A stretch of DNA of 64,000 bases from Micromonospora chaiyaphumensis (GTDB lineage: Bacteria > Actinomycetota > Actinomycetes > Mycobacteriales > Micromonosporaceae), in NCBI RefSeq assembly GCF_900091435.1, contig NZ_FMCS01000001.1, positions 743,512-807,511 of the forward strand, read 5' to 3'. Positions 7,825 through 16,725 of this stretch are shown in pieces. Below the pieces are notes generated by a model. That model worked only from the letters and a program-made list of their open reading frames with translations, made no database searches and was not told where the DNA came from. Each line of letters starts with the position of its first letter. The stretch's first letter is position 1. A program made the position numbers and the translations under genes.

Positions 7825-8162
7825 TGCGCTGGATCCACCGCGACTCGCTGATCACCTGCGACCACGACGGGCGGGTGGCCAACCGCCCGTCCCAGGAGTG
7901 GGTGACGGTGCGGAGCGTGCCGGTGCTGGTCGAGGCCGACCCGGAGGGGCGGGACATCACGGCCTGTCCCAACTACGGGCCGACCATCAAGCCCTGCGCG
8001 AAGACGCTGAAGGTGACCGTCGGCTACAGCGCCTGGCTGCGGGTGGACGGCCACCGCGTGGTGCTGTCGAACCTGGACGGGCTGACCGACGGCACGCCGC
8101 CCGGGCTGGTCCACCACACCGTCCGCGACCCGCGGCAGACGTTCCTGGGGGCGGACGCATGA
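7824..8162 (+). CDS. PAAR-like spike tip protein
   Basis: A 112-residue protein starting at ATG 7824, overlapping the spike stop by one base. It contains CDHDGRV near residue 12 and CPNYGPTIKPCAKTLKVTVGYS in the middle. The Gly/Pro turn-rich, Cys-containing strand pattern is that of the small PAAR-like tip proteins found next to VgrG-like spikes in actinobacterial injection systems. Cys and His residues could bind a metal at the apex. The function is to sharpen the spike and, in related systems, to carry effectors. Assignment rests on position, length and pattern. Confidence 0.75.
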   Translation: MRWIHRDSLITCDHDGRVANRPSQEWVTVRSVPVLVEADPEGRDITACPNYGPTIKPCAKTLKVTVGYSAWLRVDGHRVVLSNLDGLTDGTPPGLVHHTVRDPRQTFLGADA

Positions 8163-8596
8163 GGGCCTTCCGGTTCGTCGGCGCCGGCTTCGACGCGGGT
8201 CGCACCGGCGGTCTCGCGCTGACCGCCGCCGGCGGCCTGGCCATGACCGAGGGCGACGAGACGGTACGCCAGGCGCTGTTCCTGCTGCTGTCCACGACGC
8301 CGGGCGAGCGGCTGATGCGCCCCGGCTACGGGTCGCGGCTGCACCGGCTGGTCTTCGCGCCCAACGACGACACCACGGCCGGCCTGGCCATCCACTACGT
8401 CCGGCAGGCCATCCGGCGCTGGGAGCCCCGGGTCGAGGTGCTCGACGTGGACGCCGGGCCGGACCCGGACGACCCGTGGCGCCTGGTGATCCGTCTCGAC
8501 TACCGGGTGCGGGCCAGCCTCTCCCCCGGCCAGCTGGTCTTCTCCGTCGACCTGCTGCCGGTCGACGACGACCCCGGCGAGGAGGCTCCCGCATGA
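8159..8596 (+). CDS. baseplate wedge protein, gpW/gp25 family
   Basis: A 145-residue baseplate protein. DETVRQALFLLLSTTPGERLMRPGYGSRLHRLVFAPND is the hallmark of the GPW/gp25 family, including the conserved TTPGER(L)M-P-GS segment. It is followed by the usual AIHYVRQAIRRWEPRVEVLDVDA region. It overlaps the preceding gene by four bases (ATGA) and is followed with overlap by the J-type gene. In phage T4, gp25 joins sheath and baseplate wedge. Full family length. Confidence 0.95.
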   Translation: MRAFRFVGAGFDAGRTGGLALTAAGGLAMTEGDETVRQALFLLLSTTPGERLMRPGYGSRLHRLVFAPNDDTTAGLAIHYVRQAIRRWEPRVEVLDVDAGPDPDDPWRLVIRLDYRVRASLSPGQLVFSVDLLPVDDDPGEEAPA

Positions 8597-11217
8597 CGCT
8601 GCCCGTGCCACACCTGGACGACCGCGCCTTCCTCGACCTGGTCACCGAGGCGCGGGAACGGATCCGCGCGTCCTGCCCGGACTGGACGGACCTGTCCGCG
8701 CACGACCCGGGCATGGCGCTGCTGGAGGCGTTCGCCTACCTCACCGAGGTGATGATCTACCGGCTGAACCAGTTGCCGGAGAAGGCGTACGTGGCGTTCC
8801 TGAACCTGCTCGGGGTGACCCGGCACCCGCCGGCCGCCGCCTGGGCGGACGTCCGCTTCACCCGGACCGGGCCGGACCGGGGCGCCGTCCGCGTCCCGGT
8901 GGGCACGCGGGTGGCCGCCGCCCGCGGCGCCGACCCCCGGCCCGTCGTCTTCGTGACCACCGAGCCGGCCCTGCTGCCCGCCGGCGAGACCGAGGTGACG
9001 GTACGCGTCCATCACTGCGAACCGGTCGAGGCGGAGCTGCTGGGCACCGGCACCGGGCAGGCCGGGCAGGTGTTCCGGGCGGCCCGGGCGCCGCTGGCCC
9101 GGACCACCGAGGCGCTGGACCTGCTGCTCGGGGTCGAGGTGCCCACCGGTTCGGTGGAGCTGGGCGCGGCCGCGCGGGAGCACGAGGGCCGCACGTACGA
9201 GATCTGGCGGCCGGTGGACAGCTTCGCCGGCGTCGGCCCGCAGGCCAAGGTCTACCTGGTCGACCGGGCCTCCGGGGTGGTCACCTTCGCCCCGGCGCTG
9301 GACCTGCGGCCGGCGGACGGGGCCGGGCCGGGTGTCGAGGGGGCGCCCGGCCCGGTCACGGTGGCGGCGGTGCCGCCGGCCGGCCGGCAGGTCCGGCTCT
9401 GGTACCGGTGCGGCGGCGGGCCGGCCGGGAACGTGGCCGCCGGGACGCTCACCAGCCTGCGCGACCCGCTGCCCGGGCTGAAGGTGGACAACCCGGCGCC
9501 CGCGGCCGGTGGCCGGGACCTGGAGTCGCTGGCGTCGGCCCTGGCCCGCGGCCCGTACGAGTTCTTCGCCCAGCAGCGCGCGGTGACCGCCCGGGACTAC
9601 GAGATCCTCGCTGCCGGCTCCGGTGCGGTGGCCCGGGCCCGGGCGTTCACCCGGGCGGCGGTCTACAGCTTCGCCCGCCCCGGGGAGGTCGAGGTGGTGC
9701 TGGTCCCGTACGTGCCGGAGCAGGCCCGCCCGGGCGGCCGGCTGCCGGTGGCGGTGCTGCGCGAGCACGAGGTCGAGGAGGCCCGCCGCCGGGTGGAGGC
9801 AGACCTGGAACGGCGCCGCGCGCTCGGCACGGCGGTACGGGCCGGCTGGGCGCGCTACAAGGCGGTCTCCGTCCGGGCCCGGGTGGTGGTCCGCCGCGAG
9901 GAGGACGTGGACGCGGTCCGCCGGCGCATCCACGACCGGCTGCACCAGACGCTCAGCCCGCTGCCCACCCCGCTCAATCCGGCCGGCTGGGCGTTCGGCG
10001 AGCCGTTGCGGGCCTCCAACGTGTACCGGATGCTGGAGCAGGCCGAACCGGGAGTGCGCTACGTCGAGTCGGTCCGCTTCGTGGTCGACGAGGCGCCCGA
10101 CGCACAGGTGCGGACCGTGGCCGTCGACCAGTACCAGCCCGGCACCTGGTACGCGGGGCGCGGCCCGGTGCTGTTCCGCTCCACCGACGCCGGTGCGGGC
10201 TGGGAGCCGGCCGGCCGGTTCGACGATGAGACCGTGGTCCGGGTGGTGCCCGCACCCGCCCCGGTCCGCCCCGGCGTGGTGCCCCGGGCCGGTTCGGTGG
10301 CCGTGGTGACCGCGCGCGACGCGGGCGGCTCCCGGGTCCGGCTGAGCACCGACCTCGGCGAGACCTGGACGCTGCTGACCGACCTGGACTCCGGCGTGCG
10401 CGACCTGGCCTGGATCGACCGGGACGGCACCGGGGCGCTGCTGCTGGCCACCGACGCCGGCCTCTACGAGGTGTCGCTGCTGCCGGGCGCGGTGCCGTTG
10501 CAGATCCTGGTCGACCCGGCCGACGCCGACCGCGGCTTCTACGCGGTCCGGTCGTTCGTCTCCGAGCGCGGCGCGCCCGGCGTGGCGGTGGCGGCGCAGG
10601 CCGGTTTCGGGGTCTACCTGTCCACCGCCTCCGGCCGCCCCGGCACCTTCACCCACGTGGGCCTGGCCAACGTGGACAACCGGGTCCTCGCCGTCCAGTA
10701 CGACGGCCCGGCGACCCTGCTGTGGAGCGGCGCCGGTGAGCCCGACCCGAAGAAGCCCGGGCAGGGCTGCCACCGCACCCGGCTGTTCGAGTCCGACGTG
10801 AAGTGGCAGTCCATGGCCGGCGGCTGGATCGGCGGCACCTGCCGGGACCTGGCGTTCAGCGGCACCCTGGCGCTGGCGGCCACGCAGAGCGGTGGGGTGG
10901 TCCGGCTGGACACCCTGGCGCCGCAGCCGCAGTGGCAGCCGGTGTCGGTCAACTGCGGGCTGCCGCTGCGCGACCGGACGCGGTTCGTCCCGGTCGACGC
11001 CATCGCCGCCACCGGGCCGTCCGGTGCGGGTGGCGCGGCCCGGCTGGTCCTGGCCGGCGGCGAGCGCGGCGTGTACCGCAGCGGCGATGCCCAGGACTGG
11101 ACGGCCAGCGCCAACCAGGCCACCGCCGACGTGGTCACCGTCCCCGGCACCTGGCTGCTCTGCTCCGGCGAGCACGACATCGAGGTGGTGCGGCAGGATG
11201 CGCCGAGCGGCGATTGA
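8593..11217 (+). CDS. baseplate J-like protein fused to BNR-type repeats
   Basis: An 874-residue protein. Residues 1-500 or so form a baseplate J/gp6-like protein: PDWTDLSAHDPGMALLEAFAYLTEVMIYRLNQLPEKAYVAFLNLLG is typical of actinobacterial injection-system J proteins. Internal parts such as YEFFAQQRAVTARDYEILA and LPTPLNPAGWAFGEPLRASNVYRMLEQ follow. From about residue 515 to the end it switches to repeats of the BNR/sialidase-propeller type: VLFRSTDAGAGWE, VRLSTDLGETWTLL, GVYLSTASGRPGTF, GVYRSGDAQDW, each an (S/T)-D-x-G-x-T-W-like turn. A propeller on a baseplate wedge could bind glycans or assemble the baseplate; both are inference. It is longer than simple J proteins because of this C-terminal domain. 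Confidence 0.92.
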   Translation: MTLPVPHLDDRAFLDLVTEARERIRASCPDWTDLSAHDPGMALLEAFAYLTEVMIYRLNQLPEKAYVAFLNLLGVTRHPPAAAWADVRFTRTGPDRGAVRVPVGTRVAAARGADPRPVVFVTTEPALLPAGETEVTVRVHHCEPVEAELLGTGTGQAGQVFRAARAPLARTTEALDLLLGVEVPTGSVELGAAAREHEGRTYEIWRPVDSFAGVGPQAKVYLVDRASGVVTFAPALDLRPADGAGPGVEGAPGPVTVAAVPPAGRQVRLWYRCGGGPAGNVAAGTLTSLRDPLPGLKVDNPAPAAGGRDLESLASALARGPYEFFAQQRAVTARDYEILAAGSGAVARARAFTRAAVYSFARPGEVEVVLVPYVPEQARPGGRLPVAVLREHEVEEARRRVEADLERRRALGTAVRAGWARYKAVSVRARVVVRREEDVDAVRRRIHDRLHQTLSPLPTPLNPAGWAFGEPLRASNVYRMLEQAEPGVRYVESVRFVVDEAPDAQVRTVAVDQYQPGTWYAGRGPVLFRSTDAGAGWEPAGRFDDETVVRVVPAPAPVRPGVVPRAGSVAVVTARDAGGSRVRLSTDLGETWTLLTDLDSGVRDLAWIDRDGTGALLLATDAGLYEVSLLPGAVPLQILVDPADADRGFYAVRSFVSERGAPGVAVAAQAGFGVYLSTASGRPGTFTHVGLANVDNRVLAVQYDGPATLLWSGAGEPDPKKPGQGCHRTRLFESDVKWQSMAGGWIGGTCRDLAFSGTLALAATQSGGVVRLDTLAPQPQWQPVSVNCGLPLRDRTRFVPVDAIAATGPSGAGGAARLVLAGGERGVYRSGDAQDWTASANQATADVVTVPGTWLLCSGEHDIEVVRQDAPSGD

Positions 11218-11743
11218 GCGGCTGCTGCCGGCCGCCTACCAGCGGGCCGCCGGCCCGGGCAGCGTCCTGGGCGGGCTGCTGGACGTCATGGAGGCGCTGC
11301 ACGCCCCGGACGAGGCCGTGCTCGCGGACGTGGACGCGCTGTTCGCGCCGTACCGGACGCCGGACGGGTTCGTGGCCTACCTGACCCGGTGGGTCGCCAT
11401 GGACCACGTGGTCGCCGCGCCCCGGGCGGACGCGCCGCTGCCGCTGCCGGTCGGGCGGCTGCGGGACCTGGTCGCGCACGGCGCGCTGCTGGCCCGGTGG
11501 CGGGGCACGCCCTACGGGATGCGCACCGCGCTGGAACTGGCCACCGGGGTGACCGGATTCGTGCTGGAGGAGCCGGCCGACCGGCCGTTCCACGTGGTGG
11601 TCCGGGTGCCGCCGGCCGCCGCCGACCGGCTCGCCCTGGTGACCCGCATCGTCGAGGCGGAGAAGCCCGCCGCGGTCACGGTCGAGGTCACCACCGACCC
11701 GTCCCCCGCTTCCCAGGACCAGCCGTCAGAGGAGTCGTCATGA
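11198..11743 (+). CDS. tail protein I-like baseplate component
   Basis: A 181-residue protein starting at ATG 11198, 20 bases inside the end of the J gene. [62 protein letters not shown] followed by [19 protein letters not shown] matches the pattern of P2 gpI-like proteins of injection systems, which sit beside J in the baseplate. The C-terminus (residues 130-165) is strand-rich, then ends in a Ser/Glu/Pro tail. It overlaps the next gene by four bases. The assignment is supported by both pattern and synteny. Confidence 0.85.
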   Translation: MRRAAIERLLPAAYQRAAGPGSVLGGLLDVMEALHAPDEAVLADVDALFAPYRTPDGFVAYLTRWVAMDHVVAAPRADAPLPLPVGRLRDLVAHGALLARWRGTPYGMRTALELATGVTGFVLEEPADRPFHVVVRVPPAAADRLALVTRIVEAEKPAAVTVEVTTDPSPASQDQPSEESS

Positions 11744-12660
11744 CCACCGAATGGGCCGTCGTCGCGGCCGCCGAACAGTTCACGCTGGACGCCCGCAACG
11801 GCGGCGAGCTGACCTTCACCGTCTCCAACCCGGGCGAGGCGCCGGACACCGTGGTCTTCGACGTCGCGCCCGGCGAGGGCAGCCAGCGCGGCTGGTTCAC
11901 CGTGGCCGAGCCGCAGCGGGTGGTGCCGGGGCAGGGCTCCGTGTCGTTCCTGGTCCGGCTCGCCGTGCCGCCCGGCACCCCGCCCCGGCGCTACGACATG
12001 ACGGGGTTCGCGTACTCGGCGAACACCGCCCCCGAGGAGAGTTCCCGGTCCAGCGGCCGGGTGACGTACGACGTGCGGGCGGTCGTACCCCCGAAGCGGA
12101 CGCCGTGGCCGTGGCTCGCGGCCGCGGCGGCGCTGGTGCTGGTGGTGGCCGGGGTGGTGGTCTGGCTGGTGACCCGCGGCGGGGATCCGCCGCCCCCGCC
12201 GCAGGCCCGGGTGGTCACCGTGGAGGCGGAGGGGCTGGTCCCCGGCGCGACGGTGCAGTCGACCACCGCGGCGGCCGCGCAGGTGGTGTCCCAGCCGAAC
12301 TGCTGCGAGGTGGTCTGGTCCGGCGACGCCCAGCTCTTCTTCCAGGGCCGGGCCGTCGGCGACCGGGTGACGGTCTCGGTGGACCTGCCCACCGACGGCA
12401 CCTGGCGCCTGTCCACCGTGCGCACCACCTCGTTCGACTATGCGAACACCATCTGGCTCGTGGACGGCCGGCAGGTCGGCGACACCTTCTTCGGCTTCAC
12501 CCCCACCGTGGTGCGCACCGACTTCGTGGACGTGGGCACCGTGGAGCTGGCCCGGGGCCCGCACAAGCTGACCCTGGTGGCGGTGAGCCGGACGCAGGGC
12601 ACCGACCGGTACTTCGCCGGGGTCGACCAGATCCGGTTCACCCAGCTCCTTGCGCCATGA
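11740..12660 (+). CDS. single-pass membrane protein: Ig-like domain, TM helix, CBM-like domain
   Basis: A 306-residue protein in three parts. Residues 1-115 form a beta-sandwich resembling CARDB/Ig-like modules ([42 protein letters not shown]...). A strong transmembrane helix follows ([22 protein letters not shown], about 124-146), then a Pro-rich hinge. Residues 155-306 resemble a CBM6/35-type jelly roll ([12 protein letters not shown]...[32 protein letters not shown]...DQIRF). No signal peptide precedes the first domain, so it would lie in the cytoplasm with the CBM-like domain outside. Located at the baseplate end of the operon, it could dock the injection machine to the membrane. Streptomyces systems are known to depend on a membrane protein, but homology to it is not established here. 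Confidence 0.75.
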   Translation: MTTEWAVVAAAEQFTLDARNGGELTFTVSNPGEAPDTVVFDVAPGEGSQRGWFTVAEPQRVVPGQGSVSFLVRLAVPPGTPPRRYDMTGFAYSANTAPEESSRSSGRVTYDVRAVVPPKRTPWPWLAAAAALVLVVAGVVVWLVTRGGDPPPPPQARVVTVEAEGLVPGATVQSTTAAAAQVVSQPNCCEVVWSGDAQLFFQGRAVGDRVTVSVDLPTDGTWRLSTVRTTSFDYANTIWLVDGRQVGDTFFGFTPTVVRTDFVDVGTVELARGPHKLTLVAVSRTQGTDRYFAGVDQIRFTQLLAP

Positions 12661-13133
12661 GCGGGCGGCAGAAGGTGCTGCTGGCGGCCCTCGCCGGGCT
12701 GCTCGTGGTGCTCTACGTGGTGGCGGTCGGCGGCGGCCGGCACGACCGGGGCGACCCGGCCGCCGGGCCCGGCTGGCTGGCCCGGTTCGGCGGGGACGCC
12801 GCCACGGTGGACCCGGCCACGGTGACCGTGGCGTGCCTGCCGCCCGCCGCCGAACCGAGCCCCTCTCCCGACGGTGTGGTGGTCGGCTTCGGCATCGCCT
12901 GCCGGCTGCGGGTGGCCGACCCGGGCGGCCTGCGCAGCCTGGTGCTGCGCAGCGGGGCGCCGTTCGTGGTGAGCGCCGCGGCGCCGGGTGACGCCGACGT
13001 CACGGTCACCGACGAGGTGGCACCCGGCGACGACGGCACGGCGGTCGCGAAGGTGGCGGTGGACGGGGAGACCGAGGTCGCCCTGCGGTGCCCGGGAGGT
13101 GGCGGATGCGTGGTCACCGTAGCCCGGTCCTGA
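12657..13133 (+). CDS. signal-anchored protein of unknown function
   Basis: A 158-residue protein starting at the ATG that overlaps the previous stop. One N-terminal hydrophobic helix ([20 protein letters not shown], residues 7-26) serves as signal anchor. About 130 residues follow, with strand-rich sequence and three or four cysteines ([23 protein letters not shown]) that could form disulfides outside the cell. I recognise no family. Tight coupling to the TM/CBM-like gene argues that it belongs to the same membrane complex; that is inference. Confidence 0.7.
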   Translation: MSGRQKVLLAALAGLLVVLYVVAVGGGRHDRGDPAAGPGWLARFGGDAATVDPATVTVACLPPAAEPSPSPDGVVVGFGIACRLRVADPGGLRSLVLRSGAPFVVSAAAPGDADVTVTDEVAPGDDGTAVAKVAVDGETEVALRCPGGGGCVVTVARS

Positions 13134-13181
13134 CCGGACGCAGGCCGGGCCGGCCGGCGCCGGCCGGTGGGGAGGCGTGCC

Positions 13182-13952
13182 ATGGGTGAGCTGCGGAAAC
13201 CTCTCCTGCTGCTGGCGCTGCTCGCCATCGCGCTGGTCGTCGGGCTGGAGGTGGGTGCGGCGGCGCTCACCGGCGGCGGGGACGCCGGCGGCGCGCTGCG
13301 GGACAGCGCCGGGCAGCTCGGCGTCGAACTGGGCGACGTGGGCTCGGTGACCGAGCCGTCCGGCCGGGGCACCGGGTACCTGGCGCTCGTCGACGTCGTG
13401 GCGCTCTGGACCACCGGGCTGTTCAGCCTGAGCCTCGTGGTGCCGGACCGGATCCAGGGCCGGGTGCAGGGGGTCGCCACCCTCGTCTTCTCGATCCTGC
13501 TGCTGCTCGCGTCGCTGGTCCTGCTCATCATCGCGTTCGTCGAGCTGACCGTCATGGTGTCGCTGTTCCTGGCCGCGCCGTTCGGCACGCTGGCGTACCT
13601 GGCGGTGTGGGGGTTCTTCCCGGTCGGGGACGCCGCCGTGCTGCTCGGCCTCGTGCTGCTGCTCAAGCTGGTCTGGGCGGCGCTGCTGCTGCTCGCCCAG
13701 CCGCGCTTCCTGCAGAACAAGGGTCTCGTGCTGCTGGCGCTGACCACCCTGCTGTGCACGGTGGTGCTGGAGTTCCTGCACCAGCTCGTGCCGGGGATCC
13801 TGGTCAGCATCACCGACGACCTGGGCGCGGTGGTGTTCGCCGTGGTGGCGCTCGTCTGGGCGCTGGTCCTGCTGATCGGCTCCATCCCCGCCATCGTCAA
13901 GGCCGTCCGCACCACGGCGACCACCTCCCGCCCCACCGCGCGTGCCCGGTGA
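13182..13952 (+). CDS. polytopic membrane protein at the end of the injection-system operon
   Basis: A 256-residue protein with about six or seven hydrophobic helices: one at the N-terminus (LLLLALLAIALVVGLEVGAAAL), then a polar region to about residue 65, followed by clustered helices. Examples are VALWTTGLFSLSLVV, VATLVFSILLLLASLVLLIIAFVEL, VSLFLAAPFGTLAYLAVWG, VLLGLVLLLKLVWAALLLL and VVFAVVALVWALVLLIGSI. The start is ATG 13182 behind a GGGGAGG site; a GTG five codons upstream overlaps that site and is less likely. No catalytic motif or known family is evident. It is the last gene before the LacI regulator and is probably the terminal member of the injection-system transcript. Confidence 0.72.
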   Translation: MGELRKPLLLLALLAIALVVGLEVGAAALTGGGDAGGALRDSAGQLGVELGDVGSVTEPSGRGTGYLALVDVVALWTTGLFSLSLVVPDRIQGRVQGVATLVFSILLLLASLVLLIIAFVELTVMVSLFLAAPFGTLAYLAVWGFFPVGDAAVLLGLVLLLKLVWAALLLLAQPRFLQNKGLVLLALTTLLCTVVLEFLHQLVPGILVSITDDLGAVVFAVVALVWALVLLIGSIPAIVKAVRTTATTSRPTARAR

Positions 13953-14037
13953 GCGCCGCCTCGGCCGATCAGGGAACGGCTTTCCCGGCGGTGCTGCGGT
14001 AGCCTCTCGGCCACCGGGCTGTGCGAGGGGGGTGCCG

Positions 14038-15045
14038 ATGGCGACACTGGCCGACGTCGCCCGCCGGGCGGGCGTCTCCCCCGCGACCGCGTCGCGGGTC
14101 ATCAACGGCAGCAGCAAGCCGGTCGCCGACGAGCTGCGCGAGCGGGTGCTGAGGGCCGTCGCCGAGCTGCGGTACGTGCCGAACGCGCACGCCCAGCTGC
14201 TGGCCCGGCCGCAGCGCAGCGTGGTCGGTGTGCTGGTGCACGACGTGTCCGACCCGTACTTCGCCGAGGTGACCCGGGGGCTGCAACGGGTCGCCACCGA
14301 GCGGGGGCGGCTGGTCATCATCTGCAACAGCTACCGGGACCCCGAGCGCGAGGTCGAGTACGTCGACCTGCTCCGCGCCCAGCAGGTCGCCGCCATCGTG
14401 CTGGCCGGCTCCGGCTACCACGACCCCACGGTCAACGCCCTGCTCGACGAGCGGCTCGCCGCGTACGCGGCCACCGGCGGCCGGGTCGCGGTGATCGGCC
14501 GGCACCGGCACCGGGGCGACGCCGTGCTGCCGGCCAACGAGGAGGGCGCCCGCCTGCTCGGCGCGGAGCTGCGCCGCCTCGGCCACCGGAGCATCGGCGT
14601 GCTCGCCGGCCCGCGCCCCCTCACCACCACGAGCGACCGGCTCGCCGGGCTCGCCGCCGGCTTGGACGAGCCGCTGCCCGAGGCGCGGATCCGGTACGCG
14701 GACTTCACCCGCGACGGCGGGTCCCGCGCCGCCGCGGAGCTGCTGGACGCCGTGCCGGGGCTGACCGCGATCGTCGCGTTGAACGACTCGATGGGCGTCG
14801 GCGCGCTGAACCTGCTGCGCGCCCGCGGCGTGCGGGTGCCCGCGGACGTCTCCGTGGTCGGCTTCGACGACATGCCGATCGCCGCCGACGTGACACCGGC
14901 GCTGACCACGGTGCGTCTGCCGCTGGCCGAGCTGGGCGCCCGCGCCATGACCCTGGCCCTGGACGCGCCCGGCGGCCGGGACCGGGTGGAGACCCTCCCC
15001 GCCGACCTCGTCCACCGCGACAGCCTCGGCCCCGCCCCGGCCTGA
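14038..15045 (+). CDS. LacI-family transcriptional regulator
   Basis: A 335-residue regulator. The N-terminal helix-turn-helix (ATLADVARRAGVSPATASRVINGSSKPV) and hinge (YVPNAHAQLLARPQRSVVGVLV) are classical LacI. The periplasmic-binding-like sugar domain follows, with DPYFAEVTRGLQ and VSVVGFDDMPIA. ATG 14038 follows a GAGGGGGG site. It converges on the eda-kdgK-transporter operon, separated by 25 bases, so it probably senses a uronate or KDG-pathway sugar and acts on that operon. The effector is not readable from sequence. A second LacI regulator lies at 21,537-22,580. Confidence 0.95.
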   Translation: MATLADVARRAGVSPATASRVINGSSKPVADELRERVLRAVAELRYVPNAHAQLLARPQRSVVGVLVHDVSDPYFAEVTRGLQRVATERGRLVIICNSYRDPEREVEYVDLLRAQQVAAIVLAGSGYHDPTVNALLDERLAAYAATGGRVAVIGRHRHRGDAVLPANEEGARLLGAELRRLGHRSIGVLAGPRPLTTTSDRLAGLAAGLDEPLPEARIRYADFTRDGGSRAAAELLDAVPGLTAIVALNDSMGVGALNLLRARGVRVPADVSVVGFDDMPIAADVTPALTTVRLPLAELGARAMTLALDAPGGRDRVETLPADLVHRDSLGPAPA

Positions 15046-15070
15046 CCGATTCAGCCCGGACCCGACCGGC

Positions 15071-15679
15071 TCAGCCCGGATCCGCGGCGAGGGCGGCCAG
15101 GCGGGGGATCTGCCGCGGGTCGGACAGCGCCGACCCGACCGCCACCATCCGCGCCCCGGCGGCCAGGAAGTCGCCCGCGTTGCCGGCGTCGATCCCGCCG
15201 GTGGCCACGAACCGCGCCTCGGGCAGCGGCCCGGCGACGGCCCGGAACCAGGCGGGCCCGAGGCTGACCGCGGGGAACGCCTTCAGCCAGACCAGGCCGT
15301 GGTCGAGGGCCCGCTGCGCCTCGGTGGGGGTGGCCACGCCGGGCAGGTGCGGGATGCCGTAGCTGACCGCCGCGTCGGCGATCGCCAGATCCAGCCCGGG
15401 GGCCACGGTGAACGCGGCGCCCGCGCCGGCGGCCAGCCGGACCTGGGCGGGGGTGCGGACCGTGCCGGCGCCCACCAGGCGGTCGCGGCGCCGGCCCGCC
15501 GCGACGGCGGCGCGCAGCGCGAGGACCGCGTCGGGCGTGCGGATCGGCACCTCCACGATGTCGATGTCGAGGTCCCAGGCGCGCTCGGCGAGCCGGACGG
15601 TCTCGTCGGGCGGCAGGTCGCGCAGGATCACCATCACCCGCGCGGGCCCGAAGACCGGCTCGAAGTCGTGCCCGCTCAT
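15071..15679 (-). CDS. eda: KDPG aldolase
   Basis: A 202-residue class I aldolase cleaving 2-keto-3-deoxy-6-phosphogluconate to pyruvate and glyceraldehyde 3-phosphate. Visible motifs are VMVILRDLP at the start, the DIVEVPIRT segment holding the family glutamate, VGAGTVRTPAQ, and LVWLKAFPA, whose lysine would form the Schiff base. FVATGGIDAGNAGDFLAAG near the end is the phosphate-binding loop. It is the last gene of the minus-strand operon. Its ATG overlaps the kdgK stop by four bases. Slightly shorter than the E. coli enzyme but complete. Confidence 0.92.
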   Translation of the reverse strand: MSGHDFEPVFGPARVMVILRDLPPDETVRLAERAWDLDIDIVEVPIRTPDAVLALRAAVAAGRRRDRLVGAGTVRTPAQVRLAAGAGAAFTVAPGLDLAIADAAVSYGIPHLPGVATPTEAQRALDHGLVWLKAFPAVSLGPAWFRAVAGPLPEARFVATGGIDAGNAGDFLAAGARMVAVGSALSDPRQIPRLAALAADPG

Positions 15680-16725
15680 GGCCCGCTCCCTCCACGATGG
15701 ATGCCGCCGCCCGCATTCTGCACCGTTGCGGCGCCGTCGCGGGGCCGCGCCGGCGGACCGGCGTCCGCGGGCACCAGGGTGGCCCACCGCGCGTCGGGCA
15801 GGGCCAGCGCGCGGGCCGTCCAGGCCGGGTCGGGCGGCGGCGCGGTGTCGCCGGTGGCGGCCAGCGCCGGGACCGCGGTGAGGTGCCCGAGGCGCAGGCA
15901 GGCCGCCGGGGCGAGGCCGCGCAGCAGCCCGGCCAGGAACCCGGCGGCGAAGGCGTCGCCAGCCCCGACCGGATCCCGCACCGGCACCGGCAGCGCCGGC
16001 ACGAACACCCCCGCTCCGGTACGCGGCAGCGCCGTCGCACCGACCCCGCCGTCCTTGACCACCACGAGGTCCGGGCCGGGCAGCAGCGCGCGGACGTCGG
16101 CGGGCGCCGTGACGCCCCAGAGGGCGGCCGCCTCGTCGAGCCCGACCAGCACCACGTCGGCCCGGCCGGCCAGGTCGCGCAGCACCGGGGCGGCCCGGCG
16201 CGCCGGCCAGAGCGGTGGCCGGTGGTTGACGTCGAAGCTGATCCGGGCGGCGGGCAGCGGGCGGGCGGTGAGCGCGTGCGTCACCAGGTCCCGGCAGCTC
16301 CGGGAGAGCGCCGGGGTGATCCCGGTGAGGTGCAGCAGCCGCACCCCGGCCAGCCGCGGGTCGTCGAGGGCACGGGCGTTCAGCCGGGACGCGGCCGAGC
16401 CGGCCCGGTGGTAGTGCACCCGGGCGCCGTCCGGGCCGGGATCCTTGAAATAGACGCCGGTGGGCGCGGCCGGGTCGACGGTCACCAGGCTGGTGTCGAC
16501 CCCGGCGGCGGTGACCGCGCGGAGCACCCGGCGGCCGGACGGGTCGTCGCCGACCCGACTGACCCAGGCGGCCCGGTGCCCGAGCCGGGCCAGCGCCATG
16601 GCCACGTTGGACTCGGCGCCGCCGACCCCGACGGCGAGCCGGTCGGCGTGCTCCAGCGGGGTCGCGGCGGCCGGGGCGAGCACCACCATGGTCTCGCCCA
16701 CGCAGGCCACCTCCGGCCCGGTCAC
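15676..16725 (-). CDS. kdgK: 2-keto-3-deoxygluconate kinase, PfkB family
   Basis: A 349-residue sugar kinase starting at GTG 16725. GGAESNVAMALARLGHRAAWVSRVGDDPSGRRV is the PfkB N-terminal signature, and VRDPVGAGDAFAAGFLAGLL is signature 2 with the catalytic aspartate in GAGD. FDVNHRPPLWP and LVVVKDGGVGATAL match KDG kinases. It phosphorylates KDG to KDPG, which the adjacent aldolase cleaves. The start overlaps the stop of the DUF6807 gene. A low-complexity tail of about 35 residues (PPARPRDGAATVQNAGGG...) extends past the usual end. The substrate is assigned mainly from its pairing with eda. Confidence 0.9.
   Translation of the reverse strand: MTGPEVACVGETMVVLAPAAATPLEHADRLAVGVGGAESNVAMALARLGHRAAWVSRVGDDPSGRRVLRAVTAAGVDTSLVTVDPAAPTGVYFKDPGPDGARVHYHRAGSAASRLNARALDDPRLAGVRLLHLTGITPALSRSCRDLVTHALTARPLPAARISFDVNHRPPLWPARRAAPVLRDLAGRADVVLVGLDEAAALWGVTAPADVRALLPGPDLVVVKDGGVGATALPRTGAGVFVPALPVPVRDPVGAGDAFAAGFLAGLLRGLAPAACLRLGHLTAVPALAATGDTAPPPDPAWTARALALPDARWATLVPADAGPPARPRDGAATVQNAGGGIHRGGSGP

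Noticed and set aside
1412..13133. Prophage interpretation of the tail genes
   Set aside because: No capsid, portal, terminase, integrase or lysis cassette is present, and the order sheath-tube-adaptor-spike-PAAR-gp25-J-I matches injection systems.
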